From Actinomycetes bacterium (lineage in GTDB: Bacteria; Actinomycetota; Actinomycetes; Actinomycetales; Actinomycetaceae), in NCBI GenBank assembly GCA_023426345.1, contig JAFAAX010000136.1, positions 1 to 32,981 on the forward strand: 32,981 bases of DNA. The letters run 5' to 3'. Each line of letters starts with the position of its first letter. Positions within the stretch are counted from its first letter, which is position 1. The notes below the pieces were generated by a model. That model worked only from the letters and a program-made list of their open reading frames with translations. It was not told the DNA's origin and ran no database searches. Made by a program: the position numbers and the translations under genes. Positions 21,465 through 27,394 of this stretch are shown here, in pieces.

Positions 21465-23381
21465 ATGTCGAACGAGCAGCAGACTCAGCAGCCGACCCCG
21501 CAGCCTCAACAGGCCGCCTCCCAGCCCCAGACCGCCCCGGCATCCCCCGCGCCCGTGCAGGACAGCGCGACGGGGGCGCCCTCGTCAATCCCGTCCCAGC
21601 CGCAGCAGGCGCCCGACCCCCGCGCCCCGAAGCGCCCCCTCCCGGCGCCGACGGCCCGCACGACCCGGCGCGCCCTCACCCTGGACGGCGCGGAGTGGAC
21701 GTACGACGCCACCGTCGCGACCCTCCACATCGACACGCCCAAGGTCGCCCCCGCCGCGTCCGTCTTCCACACGGACTTCATCGCCCTGCCCGACGGCGAG
21801 CACGCCGATCCGACCCGCCCGGTGACGTTCCTGTTCAACGGCGGACCGGGATCGGCCACGACGTTCCTGCTGCTCGGCTCGCTGGGGCCGCGCCGCATCG
21901 TCACCCCCGACCCTTCCGCCGACCCGACCGCGCCGACGCCCGTCGTCGCGCCCTACCAGCTCATCGACAATCCGGAGTCGCTGCTGGCCCTGTCCGACCT
22001 GGTGTTCATCGACGCGCCGGGCACCGGCTTCTCCCAGATCGCCGAGGAGGCCACACCCGAGCTCTGGTCCGTCGACGGCGATGTCGCCGGCTTCGTCCAG
22101 TTCATCCAGAAGTGGCTGAGCGCGAACGGGCGCTGGAACTCCCCGAAGTACGTCTTCGGCGAGTCCTACGGGACCGTGCGCGGCTCGATCCTGTCCTACG
22201 CGCTGCTGGACGCCGGGGTCGCGCTGAACGGGCTGGTCCTGCTGTCCGACATCCTCGACTACGGCCATATCGTCGGCTCCGACGACCAGGCGTTCATCGG
22301 GTACTTCCCCACCTACGCCGCCATCGCCGCGTACCACGGGCGGGCGGGATCGGGCGCGCGCATCGACGAGGGCGGCCACGTCCTCGCCGGGTCGGTGGGC
22401 GCTGCGGGTCTTGCGGCGCCGGGGGGCGGCGCGGCGCCAGAGGGCAGATCGACGCACCGGGGTGATGCCGGCGGAGAGGGCGCAGGGTCCTGGGCCGGCG
22501 CCAGCGGCGGGTCGGGCCCCGTTGCCGACCTGGACGGCCTGCGCGCCCATGTCGCTGCGGCCCGGGCCTTCGCCGACGGTCCTCTGCGGGCTGCCCTGTC
22601 GCGCGGGGACCGGCTGGACGCGGCGTCGGAGCAGGCGGTGGCCTCCCGGTTCGGCGAACTCACCGGGTTGCCCGCCGACTACGTACGGCGTTCCGACCTG
22701 CGGGTCCTGGACGGCCGGTTCCGCAAGGAGCTCCTGCGCGACGCCGGGATGGTCGTCGGTCGGTACGACGGGCGCGTGTCCGGGTACGACCTGGACCGGG
22801 CCAGCGACGACGAGACCTTCGTCGTCGACGACGCCTGGATCTCCCCGGCGTACGCGGCGCTGGTCAACGCGTACCTCCGCGACGAGCTCGGCTGGACCGG
22901 CGACGTCGAGCGTCGCCCCTACGCCGACTTCGACTGGGAGTCCACCGAGCCCGGCAAGGGATGGCAGTGGTTGCACAAGCAGCCCGGCCACACGAAGTCC
23001 ATGTGGGACTCGACGGTCAACTACCCGCAGGTCATGCCCGACCTGGCCGCGGCCCTGGTGCGCAACCCGCGGCTGAAGGTGCTGGTGGCCAACGGGTACT
23101 TCGACCTGGCGACGCCGTTCTTCCAGACCGAGTACGACATCGATCACCTGGGCCTGCCGGCGGGCCTGCGGTCGAACATCGCGTTCACCTACTATCCGGC
23201 CGGGCACATGGTCTACACGAGCCCCGCCTGCCTGGAGAAGCTCATCGCGGACCTGCGGGCCTTCTACTCCGCGGACGCCGGGCCGGGTGCTGGGAGCGGC
23301 GCGGGCGCGGCCGGTCAGCGCCCGGCGGTCGACCTGTCCGCGCTCGACGAGCGCCCGGCCCTGCCTCCGCTGGCCCTCTGA
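21465..23381 (+). CDS. Peptidase S10 (serine carboxypeptidase-like) protein
   Basis: The 638-residue protein has the S10 landmarks: FLFNGGPGSATTFLL near 122-136 (oxyanion region), FIDAPGTGFS near 181-190, FGESYGT with nucleophile Ser234, VLVANGYFDLATPF with the acidic triad residue, and YYPAGHMVYT with the catalytic His. It is an alpha/beta hydrolase predicted to remove C-terminal residues or to act as an acyl hydrolase. No signal peptide is seen, so it may be cytosolic. The first 60 residues are Gln/Pro/Ala-rich and contain APSSIP. A Gly/Ala-rich insertion of about 60 residues (297-357) begins at ARIDEGGHV, another PSS motif, and makes the protein longer than the 500-odd residues usual for bacterial members. 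It is monocistronic with a leaderless-type promoter. Confidence 0.9.
   Translation: MSNEQQTQQPTPQPQQAASQPQTAPASPAPVQDSATGAPSSIPSQPQQAPDPRAPKRPLPAPTARTTRRALTLDGAEWTYDATVATLHIDTPKVAPAASVFHTDFIALPDGEHADPTRPVTFLFNGGPGSATTFLLLGSLGPRRIVTPDPSADPTAPTPVVAPYQLIDNPESLLALSDLVFIDAPGTGFSQIAEEATPELWSVDGDVAGFVQFIQKWLSANGRWNSPKYVFGESYGTVRGSILSYALLDAGVALNGLVLLSDILDYGHIVGSDDQAFIGYFPTYAAIAAYHGRAGSGARIDEGGHVLAGSVGAAGLAAPGGGAAPEGRSTHRGDAGGEGAGSWAGASGGSGPVADLDGLRAHVAAARAFADGPLRAALSRGDRLDAASEQAVASRFGELTGLPADYVRRSDLRVLDGRFRKELLRDAGMVVGRYDGRVSGYDLDRASDDETFVVDDAWISPAYAALVNAYLRDELGWTGDVERRPYADFDWESTEPGKGWQWLHKQPGHTKSMWDSTVNYPQVMPDLAAALVRNPRLKVLVANGYFDLATPFFQTEYDIDHLGLPAGLRSNIAFTYYPAGHMVYTSPACLEKLIADLRAFYSADAGPGAGSGAGAAGQRPAVDLSALDERPALPPLAL
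21570..21590 (-). repeat. PSS element terminal motif in the S10 N-terminal tail
   Basis: ACGGGGGCGCCCTCGTCAATC is read Thr-Gly-Ala-Pro-Ser-Ser-Ile in the disordered N-terminal extension. Confidence 0.6.
22359..22377 (+). repeat. PSS element terminal motif at the start of the S10 insertion
   Basis: GCATCGACGAGGGCGGCC is in the orientation opposite to most coding copies and is read Arg-Ile-Asp-Glu-Gly-Gly. It opens the 60-residue Gly/Ala insertion. Confidence 0.6.
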
Positions 23382-23475
23382 TCCGGCAGGGCGGGTGTGG
23401 TTCCCTGAGGTTTGGCGCAAGAAGGTGAGGTCACAACGCCCGTCCGCGCGTTCCCACCGCACGTTCGTGCACTGC

Positions 23476-23560
23476 CCATCGACGAGGGCGACGCCCCCTC
23501 CCGGGCGGGCATCCCACGCGAGGGGGCGCCCCGCGGGACGCGGGGCCGCCCTCGCCATCG
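23476..23560 (+). repeat. PSS element, full-length copy 1
   Basis: This 85-nt intergenic element has complementary ends (GAGGGCG 23484-23490 with CGCCCTC 23547-23553). They enclose two adjacent hairpins: CGCCCCCTC/GAGGGGGCG (23492-23500 with 23520-23528) and CCCCGCG/CGCGGGG (23529-23535 with 23539-23545). One unpaired base lies on each side of the junction. Copy 2 at 25112-25188 differs at 5 of 77 positions. The 227-nt gap before the ATPase gene holds this element, the promoter, and little else. Confidence 0.85.
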
Positions 23561-23582
23561 AAGAACATCACTCTGGTTAAGC

Positions 23583-23602
23583 TAACTCGAGTTATATATA
23601 CT
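23583..23602 (+). promoter_or_regulatory. ATPase promoter: leaderless -10 with palindromic operator
   Basis: TATACT (23597-23602) lies 7 nt before ATG 23610. TAACTCGAGTTA (23583-23594), a perfect 12-bp palindrome, fills the spacer between -35 and -10, where a bound repressor would block polymerase. The region is sharply AT-rich. Confidence 0.6.
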
Positions 23603-23609
23603 CGCGGCC

Positions 23610-25097
23610 ATGCGACCCGACGACCTGTTCGACCGCGACGCGGAGTGGGCCGACCTCGAGCGCTTCGCGACGTCCACCGCGCCCGGCGTCCACCTCGGCA
23701 TCCTCTACGGCCGCCGACGCCAGGGGAAGAGCTTCATGCTGCGCCGTCTGGCGGCCCAGACCGGCGGCCTGTACCACATGGCCGTCGAGGAGGAGCCAGG
23801 GCCGGCGCTCCAGCGCTTCGCCGATGCGATGGCCGGCGGCCGAGGGCTGGCCCCCGGTCAGCTCCACGTCGCAGACTGGGCGGACGCGCTGCGGACGGCG
23901 CTCGCCGGCGACCAGGACCCGATCATCATCGATGAGCTCCCCTACCTCATGGCGAATGCTCCGGGTCGCGCGATCCCGTCCGTCCTGCAGTCGCTCATCG
24001 ACGCCGGTCGCGACGCAGCCGCGACGTCCGGAGGGAAGGCCGAGTCCCGCCACGTCATCGTGTGCGGATCCTCCCTGTCCGTCATGTCCGAACTTCTGTC
24101 GGGGACGAAGGCGTTGCGCGGTCGGGCCGAGCTCGACATTCAGCTCCATCCGTTTGACTACCGGCAGACGGCGGAGTTCTACGGCGTCGAGGACCCGGTG
24201 GCGGCCCTGCGTCTCTACGCGATCCTGGGCGGGACTCCCGGATACCGGGACCTCCTGGGGGAGGCCTCACCCCAGACGACCGAGGCGCTGGAGTCGCTGG
24301 TGCTCGACACCGTCGGCAACCCGAGCCATGCCCTGTTCTCCGAAGCCGAGTACCTGCTTCGCGAGGATCCTCGGATCGTCGAGAGGTCGCTCTATCATTC
24401 CGTCCTCGGCGCAGTCGCCTCCGGCGCTCACACTCCCACGGCGGTCGGGCAGCGGATCGGCCGGCCGGCCTCCGCCTTGGCGCATGCCCTGGATGTCCTG
24501 CTGACGGCCGGTTTCCTGCTTCGGCGTGAGGATGTCCTCCGACAGCGGCGTCCCGTGCTGGAGGTCGCGGATCCCATCGTGCGGTTCACGGACCTCGTGG
24601 TCGGGCCGTTCCGACCCGTCTACGAGGATCGCCGGGGTGCGCTCGCCCTGGCCCGGAGCCAGGACACGCTGCGATCGAAGATCTACGGCCCCACCTTCGA
24701 GCGGGTCGCGCGCGAGTGGGTCTCCCGCTACGCCAGTCCCGCGACGGTGGGTGGGGTGCCGGGCCACGTCGGGAGCACCGTCGTCAATGATTCACGAGGG
24801 CGCTCGCAGTTCGAGGTCGATGTCGTCGCGTTGGCGGCCGACCAGCCGCTCCACGGTCCGCACCCGCGCGTCCTCGCCGTGGGGGAGGCCAAGGACTCCG
24901 ACGCGCCCCGCACCTCCGACGATGTGGCGCGCCTGGAGCGCATCCGGGAGCTCCTCGTGGAGCGGGGCGTGGAGGCGGCCGCGGCGAGACTGCTGATCAT
25001 CGGGCGTTCCGGGTTCGACGCCGGGCTCACGAAGCTGGCGTCGTCCCGTGACGACGTCGAGCTGGTCGACCTCGCCCGCCTGCGCCGGGGTGAGTAG
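23610..25097 (+). CDS. ATPase_2/DUF234-type AAA ATPase
   Basis: The 495-residue protein begins FDRDAEWADLERF and has the P-loop GRRRQGKS at 34-41, Walker B PIIIDELPYL at 104-113 and a sensor-like VIVCGSSLSVM near 150. A winged-helix part follows (HTPTAVGQRIGRPASALAHA, then LLTAGFLLRREDVL). The C-terminal DUF234 part ends with a restriction-nuclease-like pattern: QFEVDVVALA and VLAVGEAKDS supply Asp and Glu-x-Lys. This class is common in archaea and scattered in bacteria; its cellular task is unsettled. The gene is solitary, has a strong AT-rich promoter with palindrome, and lies between two near-identical direct copies of the PSS element, which makes a mobile or recombination-delivered cassette plausible. 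Confidence 0.9.
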   Translation: MRPDDLFDRDAEWADLERFATSTAPGVHLGILYGRRRQGKSFMLRRLAAQTGGLYHMAVEEEPGPALQRFADAMAGGRGLAPGQLHVADWADALRTALAGDQDPIIIDELPYLMANAPGRAIPSVLQSLIDAGRDAAATSGGKAESRHVIVCGSSLSVMSELLSGTKALRGRAELDIQLHPFDYRQTAEFYGVEDPVAALRLYAILGGTPGYRDLLGEASPQTTEALESLVLDTVGNPSHALFSEAEYLLREDPRIVERSLYHSVLGAVASGAHTPTAVGQRIGRPASALAHALDVLLTAGFLLRREDVLRQRRPVLEVADPIVRFTDLVVGPFRPVYEDRRGALALARSQDTLRSKIYGPTFERVAREWVSRYASPATVGGVPGHVGSTVVNDSRGRSQFEVDVVALAADQPLHGPHPRVLAVGEAKDSDAPRTSDDVARLERIRELLVERGVEAAAARLLIIGRSGFDAGLTKLASSRDDVELVDLARLRRGE

Positions 25098-25111
25098 CCA
25101 CCTCCTCTTCT

Positions 25112-25188
25112 CCATTGACGAGGGCGACGCCCCCTCCCGGGCGGGTGTCCCACGCGAGGGGGTGCCCCGCGGGATGCGGGGCCGCCCT
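25112..25188 (+). repeat. PSS element, full-length copy 2
   Basis: It is 77 nt long and matches 23476-23552 at 72 positions; all five differences are transitions. Two fall in stems (25163 and 25175) and change G-C pairs to G-U pairs, so both hairpins survive in RNA. The last part of the outer arm is lost after CGCCCT. Confidence 0.85.
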
Positions 25189-25201
25189 GCCGGGCTCTCA
25201 G

Positions 25202-25260
25202 CCTGAGGTTCAGTGCCCGTTCCGGGTTGATTCGTGCGCGGGAGGGCACTGAGACTCAGG
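25202..25260. repeat. 59-bp palindromic repeat, copy 2, overlapping the ccdA-like 3' end
   Basis: Arms CCTGAGGTTCAGTG (25202-25215) and CACTGAGACTCAGG (25247-25260) pair at 12 of 14 positions. It is the inverted counterpart of 4073-4129. The stop codon and last 16 or so codons of the CcdA-like gene lie within it, so the repeat supplies the protein's C-terminus. Confidence 0.75.
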
Positions 25261-26127
25261 GCGGGAGCGGTCCGGGCGCATTGCCCGCCTCCGCGCGAGC
25301 GCCCAGGCGGCGCCGGCGGCAATGAGGACCCCGGCCAGCACCGCCCAGTCGGGGATGCCCGCGGTGGCGGCGCGCACGGAGGACTCCAGCGCGACCTGCT
25401 CGGACGCGCCCAGCACCCCACCCAGCGAGGACGTCCCGCCGGTGACGAGCAGCAGCACGCCGAGCCCGATGGTGAGCAGACCGCCCACCAGGCCGGTGAC
25501 GGTCGTTCGAAGCGGGCCGACTCGGACCTCGCGAGGGCGGACCCATCCGCGCACCGCCGGGATCCGCTGCCACACCAGCGCCAGGACCAGCAAGGGCAGG
25601 GCCATCCCGGCGGCGAACATGACGAGGACGAGGCCGCCCCACAGGGCGTTCGCGGACATCGCGGCCACGGTCAGCACCGCTCCCAGCAATGGGCCCGCGC
25701 ACACCCCGGCCACGCCGTACACCGTGCCCAGGAGGTAGACGGCCAGGGTGGAGGTCCGGTCGGAGGCCGCGGCGCGGCCCGGCGTCGGCCCTCCGGAGAG
25801 CTCTCCCTGCGCCGCCGCGCCCAGTCGCCCGGCCCCGGGCAGCGGCACGTCCAACGCCATCAGCGCGCCCAGGACGATGATGACGACGGACAGCGCGGTG
25901 ACCAGCGCGAACCGATGCGCCGTGACGAACGCGCCGGCGGTCCCGGCCAGCACGCCCAACGGGACCAGCGTCGTGAGGAGACCCAGGTAGAACACGCCCG
26001 TGCGCGCCAGCAGCTTCGCCGGTGAGGAGAAGGCGTAGGAGAAGAACGCCGGCAGCAGCATCACTGAACAGGGGCTGAGCAGGGTGAGCACTCCGCCGAG
26101 CAGTGCTCCGAGCAGGCTGAGGTCCAT
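25210..26127 (-). CDS. CcdA-like thiol:disulfide transport membrane protein
   Basis: From ATG 26127 the product has 305 residues and about seven membrane helices. It opens with LLGALLGGVLTLLSPCSVML, whose SPC motif holds the first conserved redox Cys, and has a second in AGVCAGPLLGAV. This is the CcdA/DsbD-gamma pattern that carries electrons from cytosolic thioredoxin across the membrane. The last 30 residues are Arg/Ser/Pro-rich and come from the palindromic repeat at 25202. The stretch between helices 3 and 4 (about 110-135) is Gly/Ala-rich. It lies 13 nt behind the DsbA-like gene, so the two form an operon for extracytoplasmic disulfide chemistry. The longer frame to 26268 overlaps the upstream gene and is not used. 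Confidence 0.88.
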   Translation of the reverse strand: MDLSLLGALLGGVLTLLSPCSVMLLPAFFSYAFSSPAKLLARTGVFYLGLLTTLVPLGVLAGTAGAFVTAHRFALVTALSVVIIVLGALMALDVPLPGAGRLGAAAQGELSGGPTPGRAAASDRTSTLAVYLLGTVYGVAGVCAGPLLGAVLTVAAMSANALWGGLVLVMFAAGMALPLLVLALVWQRIPAVRGWVRPREVRVGPLRTTVTGLVGGLLTIGLGVLLLVTGGTSSLGGVLGASEQVALESSVRAATAGIPDWAVLAGVLIAAGAAWALARRRAMRPDRSRPESQCPPAHESTRNGH

Positions 26128-26140
26128 GGACGGGGACGCC

Positions 26141-27007
26141 TCAGCCCGCCGTGCCCGCGCCGGACGCCCCGGTCGCCGATGGCACGGGCGCCCCCGCCGC
26201 GGACAACGCCTGGTCGAGGTACTGGCGGAACACGTCGACGGGCTGGGCCCCGGCCAGGGCCTGGTCACCGACGACGAAGAACGGCACGGAGTTTACTCCG
26301 AGGCTCTGCGCGGAGGCCGTCGACGTCTGGACCGCGCCGCGGAGCTCGGCGGAGTCCAGATCGGCCTCGAACTGCGCGAGGTCGGGCACGCCCACCTGCT
26401 TCGCGAAGGCCATCAGGGCCTCCCGCGGCAGGTCCGGGTGTCCGCTGGCGGGCGCCGCCTGGTAGACGGCCTCCAGGTAGTCGATCGCGAGCCCCTGCTC
26501 CCCGGCGGCGCGGGCCGCCACGGCCGCGTCCTCGGACTGGTCGCCGAAGAAGGAGACGTCGTGGATCTCCAGACGGACCAGCCCGGTGTCGATGTACTCG
26601 GCGAGGAGCGCCGGCAGCGTGTCGCGCGCGAACGCCGCGCAGAACGGGCAGCGCAGGTCCGTCCACTCGGTGAGGACCACCGGCGCGTCGACGCGGCCGA
26701 TCGCCAGGGGATCGTCCGCATCGCGCGTCACCACGACGGAGTCCGCGTACGTCGCCGTCGCGAGGGCGTCCTGGGCGCGGTCGTCCTGCTCCGTCGACGA
26801 GGGCGGCTCCGTGGGTGAAGACTCCGCCTCCGCGCCCGAGGCCGGGGCGCTGTCGATCGGGCCCGCGGCCGATGAGTCCCGCGTGAGCTGTCCGGCCAGG
26901 ACGACCAGAAGGAAGACGCAGATCACGGCCAGGACGATCGTGGTCCGCCGGTAGAAGCGAAGCCTCGACTCCGTCTGATGCTGGGTGTACTCCTCGACGC
27001 TGACCAC
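26141..27007 (-). CDS. DsbA-family membrane-anchored thioredoxin-fold protein
   Basis: From GTG 27007 the product has 288 residues. A short cytosolic tail (VEEYTQHQTESRLRFYRR) precedes one membrane helix (TTIVLAVICVFLLVVLAGQL), then a Ser/Ala/Glu linker. The thioredoxin fold starts at VVLTEWTDLRCPFCAAFARD, with CPFC near residue 120 as the redox site. It continues as DVSFFGDQSEDAAVAARAAG and ends with the cis-Pro region GVNSVPFFVVGDQAL. It is a disulfide oxidase or isomerase working outside the membrane, probably served by the CcdA-like partner downstream. TAGCAT lies 7 nt before the GTG, a leaderless start. The linker contains EPPSST from a PSS element. Frames further upstream run through a tandem repeat and are not coding. 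Confidence 0.9.
   Translation of the reverse strand: MVSVEEYTQHQTESRLRFYRRTTIVLAVICVFLLVVLAGQLTRDSSAAGPIDSAPASGAEAESSPTEPPSSTEQDDRAQDALATATYADSVVVTRDADDPLAIGRVDAPVVLTEWTDLRCPFCAAFARDTLPALLAEYIDTGLVRLEIHDVSFFGDQSEDAAVAARAAGEQGLAIDYLEAVYQAAPASGHPDLPREALMAFAKQVGVPDLAQFEADLDSAELRGAVQTSTASAQSLGVNSVPFFVVGDQALAGAQPVDVFRQYLDQALSAAGAPVPSATGASGAGTAG
26792..26810 (+). repeat. PSS element terminal motif in the DsbA-like linker
   Basis: CGTCGACGAGGGCGGCTCC, read on the gene strand as Glu-Pro-Pro-Ser-Ser-Thr, lies in the linker between membrane helix and thioredoxin domain. Confidence 0.65.
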
Positions 27008-27014
27008 GACTTCG

Positions 27015-27020
27015 ATGCTA
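27015..27020 (-). promoter_or_regulatory. Leaderless -10 box of the DsbA-like gene
   Basis: TAGCAT on the minus strand, 7 nt before the GTG at 27007. The tandem array begins 7 nt further upstream and would cover the -35 region. Confidence 0.5.
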
Positions 27021-27026
27021 TCAACC

Positions 27027-27111
27027 CGCGACTTCGGTGCTCTTTCGCCGCGAGTTCGGTGCTGTTCGACCGCGAGTTCGGTGCTGTTCGGCCGCGAGTT
27101 CGGTTCACGCC
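27027..27111. repeat. 22-bp tandem array upstream of the DsbA-like gene
   Basis: Units 27027-27048, 27049-27070 and 27071-27092 plus a partial unit 27093-27111 share CGCGAGTTCGGTGCTGTTCG. Units 2 and 3 differ at one position. Because the period is 22 nt (two helical turns) and the array covers the -35 region of the minus-strand promoter, it could be an operator array. From 27112 to 27249 I see nothing else. Confidence 0.85.
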
Positions 27112-27249
27112 GAGAGCATGAGTGGGGTCGAGACGGAGTCGGATGTCGGGGCGCGCGCTGGTCCACACCCGATGGCCGCGACAGGCCGCGGCCGTGGAGA
27201 CAGGCCGCGGGCACCGCGACAGCCCGGTCCTGGCGCGGATCAATGAACA

Positions 27250-27268
27250 ACCAGCCGGCTGGTAGATT
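27250..27268 (+). promoter_or_regulatory. GH3 promoter with palindromic operator
   Basis: ACCAGCCGGCTGGT (27250-27263) is a perfect 14-bp palindrome whose last base is the first base of the -10 box TAGATT (27263-27268). A repressor bound there would exclude polymerase. The resulting leader (about 27275-27394) is extremely C-rich. Confidence 0.55.
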
Positions 27269-27394
27269 TGTGCGCTGACAGTGTCCGTCCTCGTCCCGCC
27301 CCCTTCGTCCCGCCTCCCCGCCGCCCGCCCTTGCTCCTGCCCCCACCCCCGCCCCCGCCTTCTCGGCGTCCCCACCACGGAAGATCCCGATTCC

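Noticed and set aside
20471..22465. 664-codon plus-strand frame over the second permease and the S10 gene
   Set aside because: Arg/Pro/Gly-rich shadow in another frame of two clear genes.
23476..23560. Full PSS element considered as a tRNA or tRNA-like gene because of its multi-stem fold
   Set aside because: It has no T-arm sequence, no anticodon loop of 7 nt and no 7-bp acceptor with CCA context; a second copy and many partial copies mark it as a repeat.
26120..26140. GGGGACGCC near the CcdA-like start considered as a PSS motif
   Set aside because: Too many mismatches to the core CGCCCTCGTC; treated as chance.
27027..27111. Tandem array considered as a CRISPR
   Set aside because: Units are contiguous at 22 nt with no spacers, and no cas gene is nearby. 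The same holds for the 23-bp arrays at 8564, 21300 and 29919.
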